A DNA stretch of 64,000 nt from Scytonema hofmannii PCC 7110. GTDB taxonomy: Bacteria; Cyanobacteriota; Cyanobacteriia; Cyanobacteriales; Nostocaceae. The notes below the pieces were generated by a model. It had not been told where the DNA came from. It made no database searches and was given only the letters and a program-made list of their open reading frames with translations. The stretch spans positions 8,298,039-8,362,038 of the forward strand of contig NZ_KQ976354.1 in assembly GCF_000346485.2 (NCBI RefSeq), written 5' to 3'. Below, piece by piece: positions 52,979 to 62,231 of the stretch. The position numbers and the translations under genes were made by a program. Every line of letters begins with the position of its first letter. The stretch's first letter is position 1.

Positions 52979-53952
52979 GATTATTATTTGAGCTTGAGGC
53001 TGACATCATGTCAGACTTAACAGCAAAAGAACAAACGCACTATCACTGGCGAGAACCAGAAGAAGTGGAAGCCGTCGCAGAAAGTTTAACAGCTTTAGGT
53101 TACACAGTAGATAAAATTGGCGCTTTAAATAATTTGTTAGAAAGGTGGCGTTTTCATCAACTCCCAGATTTTGTTTGGAACCTTTCAGTCAGAACTCTTT
53201 CCCGCAATCGTACCGCTCTAGCACCCGCAATTTTAGAGCAATTAAATATTCCTTATACTGGTGGTGACGCTACAGTCAAAAGTCTGACTTTAAATAAAGA
53301 TCTCCTCAAACCCGTGTTACAGTGGCGTGGAATTTCGACACCTTCTTGGTATCGATATGAAACAGGAGAGGATATTCAATCTTTACCTCCTTGGTCAAGC
53401 TCAATTTTGAAACCTAGTTGTGAAGGTTACTCGTTAGGATTGCGAAGATTTGATAACCAAGAGGGATTGGCTGTACTCCGTCAACAAGTGGAGGAAATAG
53501 GTAAGTTATTTCATGTACCAGTACTGTGTGAAGAATTTATTGCAGGTCGTGAGATTACAGTGGGTATTGTTGGCAATTCTTCACCATTGTTAATCGGTGC
53601 AGTAGAAACAGTCAACGCCATGGGTGAATCACTGAATGAGCAAGTTTTAGATTTGTCAGCTAAGCGTCAGGGAAAGTTTCAGAAAATTGGAGTCGATCTT
53701 GATGATTCAAAGCTACAGGGGTTGCGTGATGTCACCTTGGAATTGATGAAGTTTTTTAGACCGCTAGATTATGCAACTTTTGATTTTCGTATAGCACTAG
53801 ATGGACGGGCGTATCTATTAGATATCAATGCAGACGCTACTTTGCATCCACAGCGTTCGTTTGCTCAAATTGCTCGTGCGGCTGGTCTATCTTATCAACA
53901 ATTGATCGAGGTGATTTTGAGGACTTCTTTGGAAAGATGGGAAAAGGGTTGA
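52963..53952 (+). CDS. ATP-grasp protein related to D-alanine--D-alanine ligase
   Basis: 329 residues. ATP-grasp carboxylate-amine ligase fold: LNIPYTGGDATVKSLTLNKDLLK, SSILKPSCEGYSLGLRRF (glycine-rich loop region), VLCEEFIAGREITVGIVG, and the metal-binding end YLLDINADATLHPQRSF. It is not a housekeeping Ddl by context; it is paired with KamA. The start at 52963 is supported by the family N-terminus IGLLFELEAD, although that ATG lies in a heptamer repeat. A plausible role is to activate or ligate a beta-amino acid; inference. Confidence 0.85.
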   Translation: MTNDIGLLFELEADIMSDLTAKEQTHYHWREPEEVEAVAESLTALGYTVDKIGALNNLLERWRFHQLPDFVWNLSVRTLSRNRTALAPAILEQLNIPYTGGDATVKSLTLNKDLLKPVLQWRGISTPSWYRYETGEDIQSLPPWSSSILKPSCEGYSLGLRRFDNQEGLAVLRQQVEEIGKLFHVPVLCEEFIAGREITVGIVGNSSPLLIGAVETVNAMGESLNEQVLDLSAKRQGKFQKIGVDLDDSKLQGLRDVTLELMKFFRPLDYATFDFRIALDGRAYLLDINADATLHPQRSFAQIARAAGLSYQQLIEVILRTSLERWEKG

Positions 53953-54059
53953 CTTGGGAATTGCAAGTACATAAGTTAATTTGATTTGCACCTATTGAGA
54001 AGTAACTGGTATCTTTCCAATGTACCAGCCTATTTCCAGAAAACACTTCGTTGAAAAAA

Positions 54060-54866
54060 ATGAAATTCATCAAATTGCTACTGGTTAGCATTTCTCTCAT
54101 ATTTTTTGTATGGATGAGTCCAGTACAAGCCAGCCCCTTGGCTCAAGTACCAACTCCTCCACCTGAAGTTCAAGAAAGTGAAACATCATCGGCGGCTTTA
54201 ATTCAGGAACTCGCTCAAGAGTATAAGCCCAGTCGAGACTTGAACTACGATCGGTCAAGAGACCAGATGTTTGGTATTATTGATAATCGAGACGGAATTG
54301 TGACAGACATTTATGCTGGTTTCTCAATTCGTTTAACAGGCGACGGCGATACCAGCCAGGAAGCTGACAGGCTGGGACAGAATACCGAACACGTTTGGCC
54401 TCAAAGTAAAGGGGCTGATAAGGGTAATGCCCGCAGTGACCTTCACCATTTGTTTCCCTCGCGAAAAGATGTGAATAGCGATCGCGGTAACAAACCTTTC
54501 AGTGAAATTGAGGATCGAAGTACTGAGAAGTGGTATCGAGATGATGTTCGTTTAAGGACGATTCCTAATAGTGAAATTGATGAATTTAGCGAATCAGCAT
54601 TTTCTAGATTTGAACCTAGAGAAGAGGTGAAAGGAAATATTGCTAGAGCAATGTTTTACTTCAATACTATATATAGCGATCGCGCTAACGCAGTAGACCC
54701 AAACTACTTTGAAAGACAGCGTCAAACCCTGTGTCAATGGAACCAGCAAGATCCTCCTGACACTACTGAAATTGAACGCAGTCGTGCGATCGCTGAATTT
54801 CAAGGAAATGAAAATCCTTTCGTGCTAGATGCTACATTAGCACAAAAGACCTACTGTAATTCTTAA
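54060..54866 (+). CDS. Secreted endonuclease I family nuclease
   Basis: 268 residues. Signal peptide (FIKLLLVSISLIFFVWMSPVQA), then an EndA-like His-Me finger nuclease domain with NTEHVWPQSKGADKGNARSDLHHLFPSRKDVNSDRGNKPF, which holds the catalytic His and metal-binding Asn. A predicted periplasmic or extracellular non-specific nuclease. ATG 54060 is chosen; TTG 54051 is in frame but less likely. The next gene, murJ, starts at the very next base after the stop. Confidence 0.9.
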   Translation: MKFIKLLLVSISLIFFVWMSPVQASPLAQVPTPPPEVQESETSSAALIQELAQEYKPSRDLNYDRSRDQMFGIIDNRDGIVTDIYAGFSIRLTGDGDTSQEADRLGQNTEHVWPQSKGADKGNARSDLHHLFPSRKDVNSDRGNKPFSEIEDRSTEKWYRDDVRLRTIPNSEIDEFSESAFSRFEPREEVKGNIARAMFYFNTIYSDRANAVDPNYFERQRQTLCQWNQQDPPDTTEIERSRAIAEFQGNENPFVLDATLAQKTYCNS

Positions 54867-56480
54867 ATGAAGCGCTCACTAGCTGGAATTGCGGGAATTG
54901 TTGCGATCGCCACTCTCATCAGCAAACTCTTTGGGTTAGTGCGATCGGCTTGTGTTGCAGCAGTTTTTGGAGTTGGTCCGGTTGCTGATGCATACAATTA
55001 CGCCTATATTATCCCCGGCTTTTTGTTAGTTTTGCTTGGTGGTATTAATGGTCCAGTGCATAGTACTCTGGTGAGCGTTTTAGCAAAGCGAGAAAAATCA
55101 ACAGCTGCTCCTTTGGTAGAAACAATCACCACTCTTACTGGCTGCATCTTACTTTTGGTCACTATTAGTTTGATTGTTTGTGCAGATTTTTTCACTCATT
55201 TAATAGCCCCTGGTTTGGAACCACAAGTTAGAACCCTAGCTGCACAACAATTGCAGATAATGGCTCCCATCGCTATGTTATCGGGGTTTATCGGTATTGG
55301 CTTTGGGACTCTAAATGCAGCACAACATTACTGGCTTCCTTCCATTAGCCCAATGCTATCTAGTCTAACAGTCATCATTGGCTTGGGTGTTTTCGTCCTA
55401 CAACAGGGAACCCCAGCCAATACATCTGACTACCCCCTACTCCCTACTCCCCACTCCCCACTCCCTATTTTCCAAGGAGGCTTGGTATTAGCTGGTGGAA
55501 CTCTTGCAGGTGCTATTTTGCAATGGGTAGTTCAATTGATAGTGCAGTGGCGGGAGGGTATGGGGAGACTACGCCTGCGCTTTGACTTTTATTCTCCAGG
55601 GGTGAAAGAGGCGATCGCAGTCATGGCTCCTGCTATTTTATCTTCCAGCATGACCCAAATTAACATTTACGTTGACTTATTCTTCGCTTCTTATATTCCT
55701 CATGCGGCGGCGGCATTAAATTATGCTGGGCTACTTGCTCAAACGCCCAAAGGTATTCTTACGAGTGCCTTATTAATACCATTCATAACAGTATTTTCCC
55801 AATTAACAAAGCCAGAAGATTGGTTTGCATTAAAGCTGCGGATTCGTCAAAGCATCATTATTACAGCTCTTACTATGTTACCCTTGGGAGCTTTGATGAT
55901 AACTTTAGCTGTGCCAATTGTAAGAATAGTGTACGAGCGCCAAGCATTTGACTCCCATGCATCCAAACTTGTGGCAACTCTTTTCATGGCTTATGGTTTA
56001 GGCGCTTTCACCAGTGTTCTTGTCAGCGTATTAGTGCGGGTATTCTATGCTTTGGAAGATGGGCAAACACCTTTTCGCATAACTTTAATAAATATTTCAC
56101 TGAATATAGTACTTGATTATTTTCTAGTAAAAGCCTTTGGCGCACCCGGTTTAGTTCTTGCTTCTATGGGAGTGAATTTAACAGCAACTATCATGTTGTT
56201 ATGGTGCTTGCATCGCCGACTCAACGGTTTAGCTTTGCGAGAATGGAGTCTACCCATACTGGGTTTAATTGGCATAAGTGGAATAACAGGGCTTGCTTGT
56301 TGGCTCACAAGTTGGGGTTTTGAAGTTCTTTGGGGTAGCGAAGGAATACTGAGACAGTTGTTACAATTAAGTCTTGCTAGTAGTATCGGATTAGGAGTTT
56401 TTGCAGCTTTAGTGAGTATCATGAAACTGCCAGAGGTTGAGTTGTTGGTGAATCGCTTGAGAAAGAAACGACTGGAATAG
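54867..56480 (+). CDS. murJ: Lipid II flippase MurJ (MviN)
   Basis: 537 residues with about 14 TM helices. Peptidoglycan precursor flippase: VAIATLISKLFGLVRSACVAAVFGVGPVADAYNYAYIIPGFLLVLLGG start, and the internal FYALEDGQTPFRITLINISLNIVLDYFLV are typical. An odd stretch DYPLLPTPHSPLPIFQ at about residues 188-203 comes from the repeat tract at 55430-55471 and is not family-like. It starts at the base after the endonuclease stop, so cotranscribed. Confidence 0.93.
   Translation: MKRSLAGIAGIVAIATLISKLFGLVRSACVAAVFGVGPVADAYNYAYIIPGFLLVLLGGINGPVHSTLVSVLAKREKSTAAPLVETITTLTGCILLLVTISLIVCADFFTHLIAPGLEPQVRTLAAQQLQIMAPIAMLSGFIGIGFGTLNAAQHYWLPSISPMLSSLTVIIGLGVFVLQQGTPANTSDYPLLPTPHSPLPIFQGGLVLAGGTLAGAILQWVVQLIVQWREGMGRLRLRFDFYSPGVKEAIAVMAPAILSSSMTQINIYVDLFFASYIPHAAAALNYAGLLAQTPKGILTSALLIPFITVFSQLTKPEDWFALKLRIRQSIIITALTMLPLGALMITLAVPIVRIVYERQAFDSHASKLVATLFMAYGLGAFTSVLVSVLVRVFYALEDGQTPFRITLINISLNIVLDYFLVKAFGAPGLVLASMGVNLTATIMLLWCLHRRLNGLALREWSLPILGLIGISGITGLACWLTSWGFEVLWGSEGILRQLLQLSLASSIGLGVFAALVSIMKLPEVELLVNRLRKKRLE
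55430..55471 (+). repeat. CCCTACTC/CCCCACTC repeat inside murJ
   Basis: A short run of ACTCCCTACTCCCCACTCCC-type units of the kind usually intergenic (compare about 59760 and 61065) is translated in frame in murJ, adding a Pro/Ser-rich loop between TM segments. Confidence 0.7.
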
Positions 56481-56545
56481 AATGGAACTAATTAGTCATC
56501 AAGATGGTCGTGCTACAAGTTGCTACGCATCTACTTTTAATTTAG

Positions 56546-57880
56546 ATGGAAAACTTGAGAACCAACGCGATCGTAAGACTCAGACTGACTCAGTTAAACA
56601 GGTTAGCTGTAGCAATATTAATGAGTGTTGCAGTTTTACTCCTCTTGTGGTTTGCTTCTCCCTTGCCTAAAATGCTTGCACAACCACAAGTAAAGATTTT
56701 TGAAAAAGTTTGGCAAACTGTAAACGAAAACTTTTACGACCCCAACTTTAATGGAGTTGACTGGAAGGCAATGCGGAAAAAGTATGAATCATCCGCAGCA
56801 AGCACCAAGTCCAGCCAGGAACTTGCTGTCGTTATCAATCAAATGCTTGCTGAGTTGCAGACATCTCACACTCGCTTCTACACAAAAGATGAACCTGCTT
56901 ATTATCAGCTTTTGGGTATTTTTCAAGAAGGGAATCCTGATTTTCAAAAGCAGTTAAGAAAGTTTTTTAAAAAAGGTAAGATTGAATACAGTGGTATTGG
57001 TATAACTACTAAAGACATCAACGACAAAACTTTTATCAAAACTATACTTGATGGCAGCCCTGCTTTAGCAGCAGAGTTAAAAGTGGGCGACCAATTGCTC
57101 AGTGTAGGCGATCGCCCTTACAAACCCCTTGAGTCTTTTGCTGGTAAAGCGGGTCAAAAAGTCACATTGTTAATTCAAAGAAACAGTAATGCGAACAGCC
57201 GCCAAAAAATTACTGTAATTCCCAAGATGCTAGACGCAACCACGATGTTTAGGTCAGCACAGCAAGCCAGTACCCAAGTCATTGAGCGAGATGGTAAAAA
57301 AATTGGTTACGTTCACATCTGGTCAAATGCAGCCGATCCAGATCAGGAACAGCTACGAGAAGATCTGATTTACGGTCGTCTCCGAGAAGCAGATGGTTTA
57401 GTTTTAGATTTAAGAGATGGTTGGGGTGGAGGAGACATTAGCTATCTCAACATATTCACTGCAAAAGCCGGACCGAGTGTTACCAATGTTGCTCGTGACG
57501 GTAGAAAATATACGTTTATTCCTCAATGGAAAAAGCCTGCTGTCATGATCATCAATGAAGGCAGCAGAAGTAGTAAGGAAATTCTGGCATATGGTTTTCA
57601 GCAACATAAAATAGGACCTGTTGTTGGTTCTAAAACAACGGGTGCAGTCGTTGCTGGTCGTCTTTTTCTGATGGATGATGGTAGTTTCCTCTATTTAGCT
57701 GTTGCCAACGTATTTATTGATGAGAACCAAAGGCTAGAAGGTAAAGGCGTCGCGCCAGATATTAGCGTTCCCTTCTCATTAGAATATGCAGAGGGTAAAG
57801 ATCCTCAAAAAGAGCGGGCTATAGAGACTCTGCTAGCAACAGCCAAGCAGCGCAGCCAATCAAGAGAAGGAAACCCTTAG
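56546..57880 (+). CDS. S41 family C-terminal-processing-type protease
   Basis: 444 residues. A TM/signal segment at about 20-45 (LAVAILMSVAVLLLLWFA), then the S41 N-domain (FEKVWQTVNENFYDPNFNGVDWKAM), a PDZ region (GIGITTKDINDKTFIKTILDGSPALAAELKVGDQLLSVGD) and the protease core with LVLDLRDGWGGG and the nucleophile region NEGSRSSKEILAYGFQQH. The Ser-Lys dyad is likely Ser plus the conserved Lys after it. Tail-specific or periplasmic protein processing. A different short frame overlaps its start; ATG 56546 fits best. Confidence 0.88.
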   Translation: MENLRTNAIVRLRLTQLNRLAVAILMSVAVLLLLWFASPLPKMLAQPQVKIFEKVWQTVNENFYDPNFNGVDWKAMRKKYESSAASTKSSQELAVVINQMLAELQTSHTRFYTKDEPAYYQLLGIFQEGNPDFQKQLRKFFKKGKIEYSGIGITTKDINDKTFIKTILDGSPALAAELKVGDQLLSVGDRPYKPLESFAGKAGQKVTLLIQRNSNANSRQKITVIPKMLDATTMFRSAQQASTQVIERDGKKIGYVHIWSNAADPDQEQLREDLIYGRLREADGLVLDLRDGWGGGDISYLNIFTAKAGPSVTNVARDGRKYTFIPQWKKPAVMIINEGSRSSKEILAYGFQQHKIGPVVGSKTTGAVVAGRLFLMDDGSFLYLAVANVFIDENQRLEGKGVAPDISVPFSLEYAEGKDPQKERAIETLLATAKQRSQSREGNP

Positions 57881-58597
57881 AACTGGTTGATAGATTTTTT
57901 GTATATGTGGCTACAATCAAACTCAACTTAAGCAAATTCCCCAGATAGATGACAATGGCAGATTTTTAAAGATATATTTAGAAATACAGAGATTCAGGGC
58001 AACTACTGACATAGGTAATTTGTTTTTCTACCTTGACATATTTAATCTCTAACAATCCACAGATAGATTGTTTGTATTCTAGACCAAACTCTACGCACAC
58101 TCATTTTATTGCCCGTGTTTCTAATTAACTACAGTCATTCCGAACAAACACAAACCTCAGAAAATCCTCAGATTTATTTGGTACCTCTAAGAGGGTGTCT
58201 GAGAAGTCTTATTTCATACTTAACCTTGGCGATTAGAAATTGCGGTTATACAGGCAAAACCCACAAAAATCTCTTGTGGTAAGGGCGTCCTCGCCCGTCA
58301 GCAAACGGGTAAGGGCAAGGACGCCCTACAATAGGTCGAATTTATTTTTTGCACATCCCTAACATGATTTCCAAAAAATAAATTACCGGGGAATAGGTAA
58401 CCTATCTTAGGGGCACAATGCCTTGCGCCCCTACAGAAGTAAAATTTTTCTCGAAAATCGCCTAAGTTATCGAACTAACATTTGGCGAGGTTCAACAACT
58501 GTGGATTGAACCTATAAAGTTGTCTTTTTCGACCTTCTCCAGTTACATTTTTTCATCTCAACCTACTTACGTTCTGTTGTCACTTGCAAACTAATTT
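57881..58597. other. 717-bp gap with palindromic repeat
   Basis: No gene is seen. It holds an inverted repeat TGTGGTAAGGGCGTCCTCGCCC / GGGCAAGGACGCCCTACA at 58275-58330, related to the GC-rich core at 46240, and GGGGCACAATGCCTTGCGCCCC at about 58410. Confidence 0.5.
58275..58334. repeat. Hairpin repeat AAGGGCGTCCTCGCCC/GGGCAAGGACGCCCT
   Basis: Inverted repeat of about 60 bp, a smaller relative of the element at 46200-46327. It lies in an intergenic region. Confidence 0.6.
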
Positions 58598-59749
58598 ATG
58601 CTGTTATCTGTTAACATTCCCAAAACCCCTTCGACCGAGTTATTACTTAAGCTTTGGGCAGAGCGTTATACAGTAGACGTATCTTCTCTCTCCAAAAATC
58701 CTAAGTTTTATGGAGAATTGGTAAAAGCCGCTTGGCCAGAAGCTCGAGCCTTAACAGCAGCTAAATTATTGAAGACTGTATTAGAGCGCACGAGTTATCA
58801 AGCAGTGTTACAGGCAAAATCTCTCTACGAATATATTCCTGACATTATTGATTCTCAAGCGGAGCAGCGAATCACTCAGTTTGCCTGCAAAGTTTATCAA
58901 ACGTTACTATCCTTTTACCAACAACAGTCTGGTATTGTTGTCACTCCTATAGTCAAACAAATGACTTCAGGTAATACTGAAGAAACGACTCTTGTGTTAC
59001 GGACAATACCAAGCATAGAAAAGTTGTTCAATGAATTAGAACAATCTTTACTAAAGTATCAGGAACAACATTTCATCGCAAAGGAGCAGCGTGTGCTTGG
59101 TTTTCTGACTACGCTGTTCAATTTCACTAATCAGTTACTGATTAATCAGTTGACACCAGCTGAGAAAGTGCTGCTGTGTCCCTACTTTAAGTTCCTTGAA
59201 GAACAAGTTGCTATGCCCTGGCAGCGAGTCTGTGCCGCCGCCGCAAAGCATCAGCTAGGTTCACCAGCTTTAGCTCTAGTTCAGCAAATGTTCCCTATAG
59301 CGAATGAGATTAGTTCAATAGTTTACTGCCGACTGTTACAATTATTGCCCAATTATCGTAGCTTAAGAGGCTCTTTGGGTCATCCAGACGTCGCTCACTC
59401 TTGTCTTCGTGACTTAGATATGTTCCAGGCTTACTTATGGCTATGCGTGTTAGAAGAAAGTCTCAGACCTATGGAACAGGAACTGGTACCTTTATGTGTG
59501 ATGGTCATGCCAAGTGTGGGAGTGAAATGGGAAATGACAAATCAATGGAAGCGACAATTAGTAGATGAAATAGAAAGCCGCGTGCCTCCAGAACAAAAGC
59601 CCCTTTTGCTGAATTACACTCAAGGTATGGAGTCAGCATTCTTTGCAGCGCGTCAGCGCCTAGGTCACCCTGGTGACATCATAGAAATTCCCTCTGAGTT
59701 TGGGGACAACTTAATTATTCATATTAACTCTCAAAGTTCTTTTTCTTGA
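58598..59749 (+). CDS. Conserved cyanobacterial hypothetical protein
   Basis: 383 residues, mainly helical, soluble. No domain recognised; conserved-looking blocks LKLWAERYTVDVSSLSK, CPYFKFLEEQVAMPWQRVC, SLGHPDVAHSCLRDLDMFQAYLWLCVLEES and LVPLCVMVMPSVGVKWE. The length, start and composition suggest a genuine gene. It is alone between two gene-poor stretches. Confidence 0.7.
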   Translation: MLLSVNIPKTPSTELLLKLWAERYTVDVSSLSKNPKFYGELVKAAWPEARALTAAKLLKTVLERTSYQAVLQAKSLYEYIPDIIDSQAEQRITQFACKVYQTLLSFYQQQSGIVVTPIVKQMTSGNTEETTLVLRTIPSIEKLFNELEQSLLKYQEQHFIAKEQRVLGFLTTLFNFTNQLLINQLTPAEKVLLCPYFKFLEEQVAMPWQRVCAAAAKHQLGSPALALVQQMFPIANEISSIVYCRLLQLLPNYRSLRGSLGHPDVAHSCLRDLDMFQAYLWLCVLEESLRPMEQELVPLCVMVMPSVGVKWEMTNQWKRQLVDEIESRVPPEQKPLLLNYTQGMESAFFAARQRLGHPGDIIEIPSEFGDNLIIHINSQSSFS

Positions 59750-59944
59750 CACTGTCTAGAAAATAGGGAGTAGGGAGTGGGGAACTCGGGGCCCCCTCTG
59801 GGGATAAGGGGCAATGGGGAGTGGGGGAAGAGAAATTTTTATGATTGGTGGTGAAAATTTTTTCATCGGGACTGCCTAAATTGATTGATATAAAAAGCAG
59901 TTAGGAGTAAATTGTGTATACAGCAGTCGAACAGGTAAGACTAT

Positions 59945-60178
59945 ATGGACGTTTTGAAGATTAAAAAAACAATTACGAGTGATTTACTAGAACTTAGCGG
60001 GTTATCCGAATTTAAAGGCAAAGAGGTAGAGATTACGATTTCTCTGGTCAACCAGGAAGCTACTCAAACTTCCCGCAAAAAGAAAAATTTTATGAAATTT
60101 GCAGGAATAGCGGTTGACATGGCTGCTACACTCCAAGATTTGGAGAATGAAGTTGCTGCAAATAGACAACTTGATTGA
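59945..60178 (+). CDS. Small antitoxin-like protein, no toxin found
   Basis: 77 residues: VLKIKKTITSDLLELSGLSEFKGKEVEITISLVN at the start, basic SRKKKNFMKFAGIAVD, ending in LQDLENEVAANRQLD. This pattern resembles small antitoxins that precede PIN or RelE toxins, but the DNA after the stop has only a short degenerate frame. It is probably an orphan. Confidence 0.5.
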   Translation: MDVLKIKKTITSDLLELSGLSEFKGKEVEITISLVNQEATQTSRKKKNFMKFAGIAVDMAATLQDLENEVAANRQLD

Positions 60179-60560
60179 CAGAGCTAAGTGCCAATTGAGC
60201 GAAGTGTCCACTATTACCAAAACTCAATTGTCGTAATTCTCTCATACCAATTTGAAAAAAGAATGCGACAGTAGTCGGGCGAGATTAAGCCCAAGCAAGG
60301 CTTTCTCAATCCAAAATCCAAAATCTAAAATCCAAAATGGTATAACTTTGGAAAAGGAATTCCGGGACAAAAAATAAAGTGTCCTCAATCTTGTTCATTT
60401 CAATACGCTTTTAGGCTTACTTTGTTATGTAAGTGGCTGCGTAGTTTCGCACTAATTGAGGCGTTGAACTACAGTACATGAGGTAGCTGACACTGCTTAA
60501 CTTGACCGAAACCACCCCTGCCATTGAGCAAGAACCAACTTCTCCAAATCACAAATAAAC
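60179..60560. other. 382-bp gap with AATCCAAA repeats
   Basis: A run of AATCCAAA-type units (60306-60341) and otherwise unstructured sequence. No gene is seen. Confidence 0.5.
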
Positions 60561-61070
60561 ATGGACTCTAGAGAGCTTTTAGAGCTTTACTCAGCAGGAA
60601 GAAGAGATTTTTCTTGTGCTCATCTCGGTGGTTCCAAGCTGAGTGGTACTAACTTAAGCGGTGCTGACCTAAGAAACGCTAACCTACTTTTTGCTGACCT
60701 TTCCAATATTGACCTGCGGAGTGCTGACTTACGTGGTGCAATTTTACGTGGTGCTGACCTCCGTTGTGCCGATCTGCGGGGTGTTATTCTCAACCGTGCT
60801 AGCTTGTACACGGCTGATTTCTACAAAGCTAACCTCAGTCGTGCTAATCTCAGCGAGACTAACCTTAAGGGAGCCTTTCTGAGCGAGGCTAACTTGAGCG
60901 GAACTGACTTGCGTGGTGCCAACCTAAATTATACCGATCTGCATGGTGCTAATGTGGAAGATGCTCGATTTGGCTGGAATACGGGGCTTTCGGAAGACAT
61001 GAAGCTTGACTTGGAACGGAGAGGAGCGATTTTTGAGGATTCTCTCAAGAAACAGGGGAGTGGGAAGTAG
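60561..61070 (+). CDS. Pentapeptide-repeat protein
   Basis: 169 residues. About 20 consecutive A(D/N)LxX pentapeptides from residue 20 to 135 (LSGADLRNANL, LRGADLRCADL, LSEANLSGTDLRGANL) that would form a right-handed quadrilateral beta-helix, preceded by a short helical N-cap (SRELLELYSAGRRDF) and followed by a helical C-terminal part. No signal peptide. Family functions vary; not assignable. A GGGAGTA heptamer repeat follows the stop. Confidence 0.9.
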   Translation: MDSRELLELYSAGRRDFSCAHLGGSKLSGTNLSGADLRNANLLFADLSNIDLRSADLRGAILRGADLRCADLRGVILNRASLYTADFYKANLSRANLSETNLKGAFLSEANLSGTDLRGANLNYTDLHGANVEDARFGWNTGLSEDMKLDLERRGAIFEDSLKKQGSGK

Positions 61071-61172
61071 GGAGTAGGGAGTAGGTGAAAGAGTGTTTCT
61101 TTCATTCGTAGCGGGTGGTGTGCCGCCCGTGGGGCTGCTCTCAAGAGACGCTCTGAAATTATTAACTTTAGC

Positions 61173-62231
61173 TTAATCTATGAGTTTAGAAACACTTTCT
61201 TCTCCGAAAAAAGCAGCCAATTCCTCAATTAAGGCTTGGGGTATTGGAATACCTGTTAACATTCGCTCTTGGCGCGTCATTGCTTCTAGTTCTCCAGGGT
61301 AGTAGATGGGCTGGTTGGAGTCTAGACGGGGAGTTTCTTTGAGAGAAGCGATCGCATCTTGCACCTGTTGCTCAAACTCTTTGCGATCGCTCCACGCCTC
61401 CACATCAAGCACCCAGAATAAATGTCCGGTACCGTTAGCACCATCATGAATTGCTTTATTTTTAAACATTGCTGCTGCAGTACCCAACAACGGACCGCAC
61501 AGTAAATCTGCCACAAATGCCAAACCAGACCCCTTATAAGATGCTGGTAAATTGACTGCTACCTGCTTGGGATTATCTGTTGGTTCTCCTGCTTCCGTAA
61601 GCCCCCAACCCAAAGGTATCGGTAAACCTTGATATCCAAAGTGCTTAACTTTACCTCCACTCACAGTCCCGGCTGCCATGTCTAAAATCACAGGTTGCGA
61701 TGTACCTGTAGGAATTCCCCAAGAAATTGGATTGTTGCCCAGTTTTGCCTTTGTTCCTCCATAGGGAGCTAAGTCTACAGCACTGGTATCGCTAGTTGCA
61801 AAGCCAATTGTACCTGCTTCTGCTGCCATGCGAGTATAATAACCCGCCATCCCAAAGTGATTGCTATTACTCACTCCCACCACAGCCATTCCAAACTGAC
61901 GAGCAACTTCAATCGCTTTTTCCATTGCGACTTTGCCTGCATACTGTCCGGGACTGCGATCGCCATCAATCCGAATCATTGTTGGACGTGCTGAATTGAT
62001 ACACAAATTTGGTTTTGAGTTAATCCGTCCACTCCGCAAACTTTTCACATAACCAAAAATTTGTTGCAAACCGTGCGAATCCATTCCACAAAGATTTGCC
62101 TCCACCAAATGCGTTTTTAATGCTTCTGCAACTTCCGGTAACAGTTCGTAGGGAGAGAGAACCGCATCAAAAAAATTATGCAGGGATTTGACTGAAATTT
62201 TCTTGTAGTTTGACATGAGGTTGGTAGACAT
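61173..62231 (-). CDS. Malate/L-lactate dehydrogenase family oxidoreductase (Ldh_2)
   Basis: 352 residues. NAD(P)-dependent oxidoreductase of the malate/L-sulfolactate/ureidoglycolate dehydrogenase family: NLCGMDSHGLQQIFGYV, VVGVSNSNHFGMAGYYTRMAAE, YGGTKAKLGNNPISWGIPTG and the GLAFVADLLCGPLLGTAA end. Substrate not determinable. The 5' end overlaps the VanW gene by up to 56 bp; ATG 62216 is an alternative start that gives a shorter overlap. Neither has a clear ribosome site. Confidence 0.9.
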   Translation of the reverse strand: MSTNLMSNYKKISVKSLHNFFDAVLSPYELLPEVAEALKTHLVEANLCGMDSHGLQQIFGYVKSLRSGRINSKPNLCINSARPTMIRIDGDRSPGQYAGKVAMEKAIEVARQFGMAVVGVSNSNHFGMAGYYTRMAAEAGTIGFATSDTSAVDLAPYGGTKAKLGNNPISWGIPTGTSQPVILDMAAGTVSGGKVKHFGYQGLPIPLGWGLTEAGEPTDNPKQVAVNLPASYKGSGLAFVADLLCGPLLGTAAAMFKNKAIHDGANGTGHLFWVLDVEAWSDRKEFEQQVQDAIASLKETPRLDSNQPIYYPGELEAMTRQERMLTGIPIPQALIEELAAFFGEESVSKLID

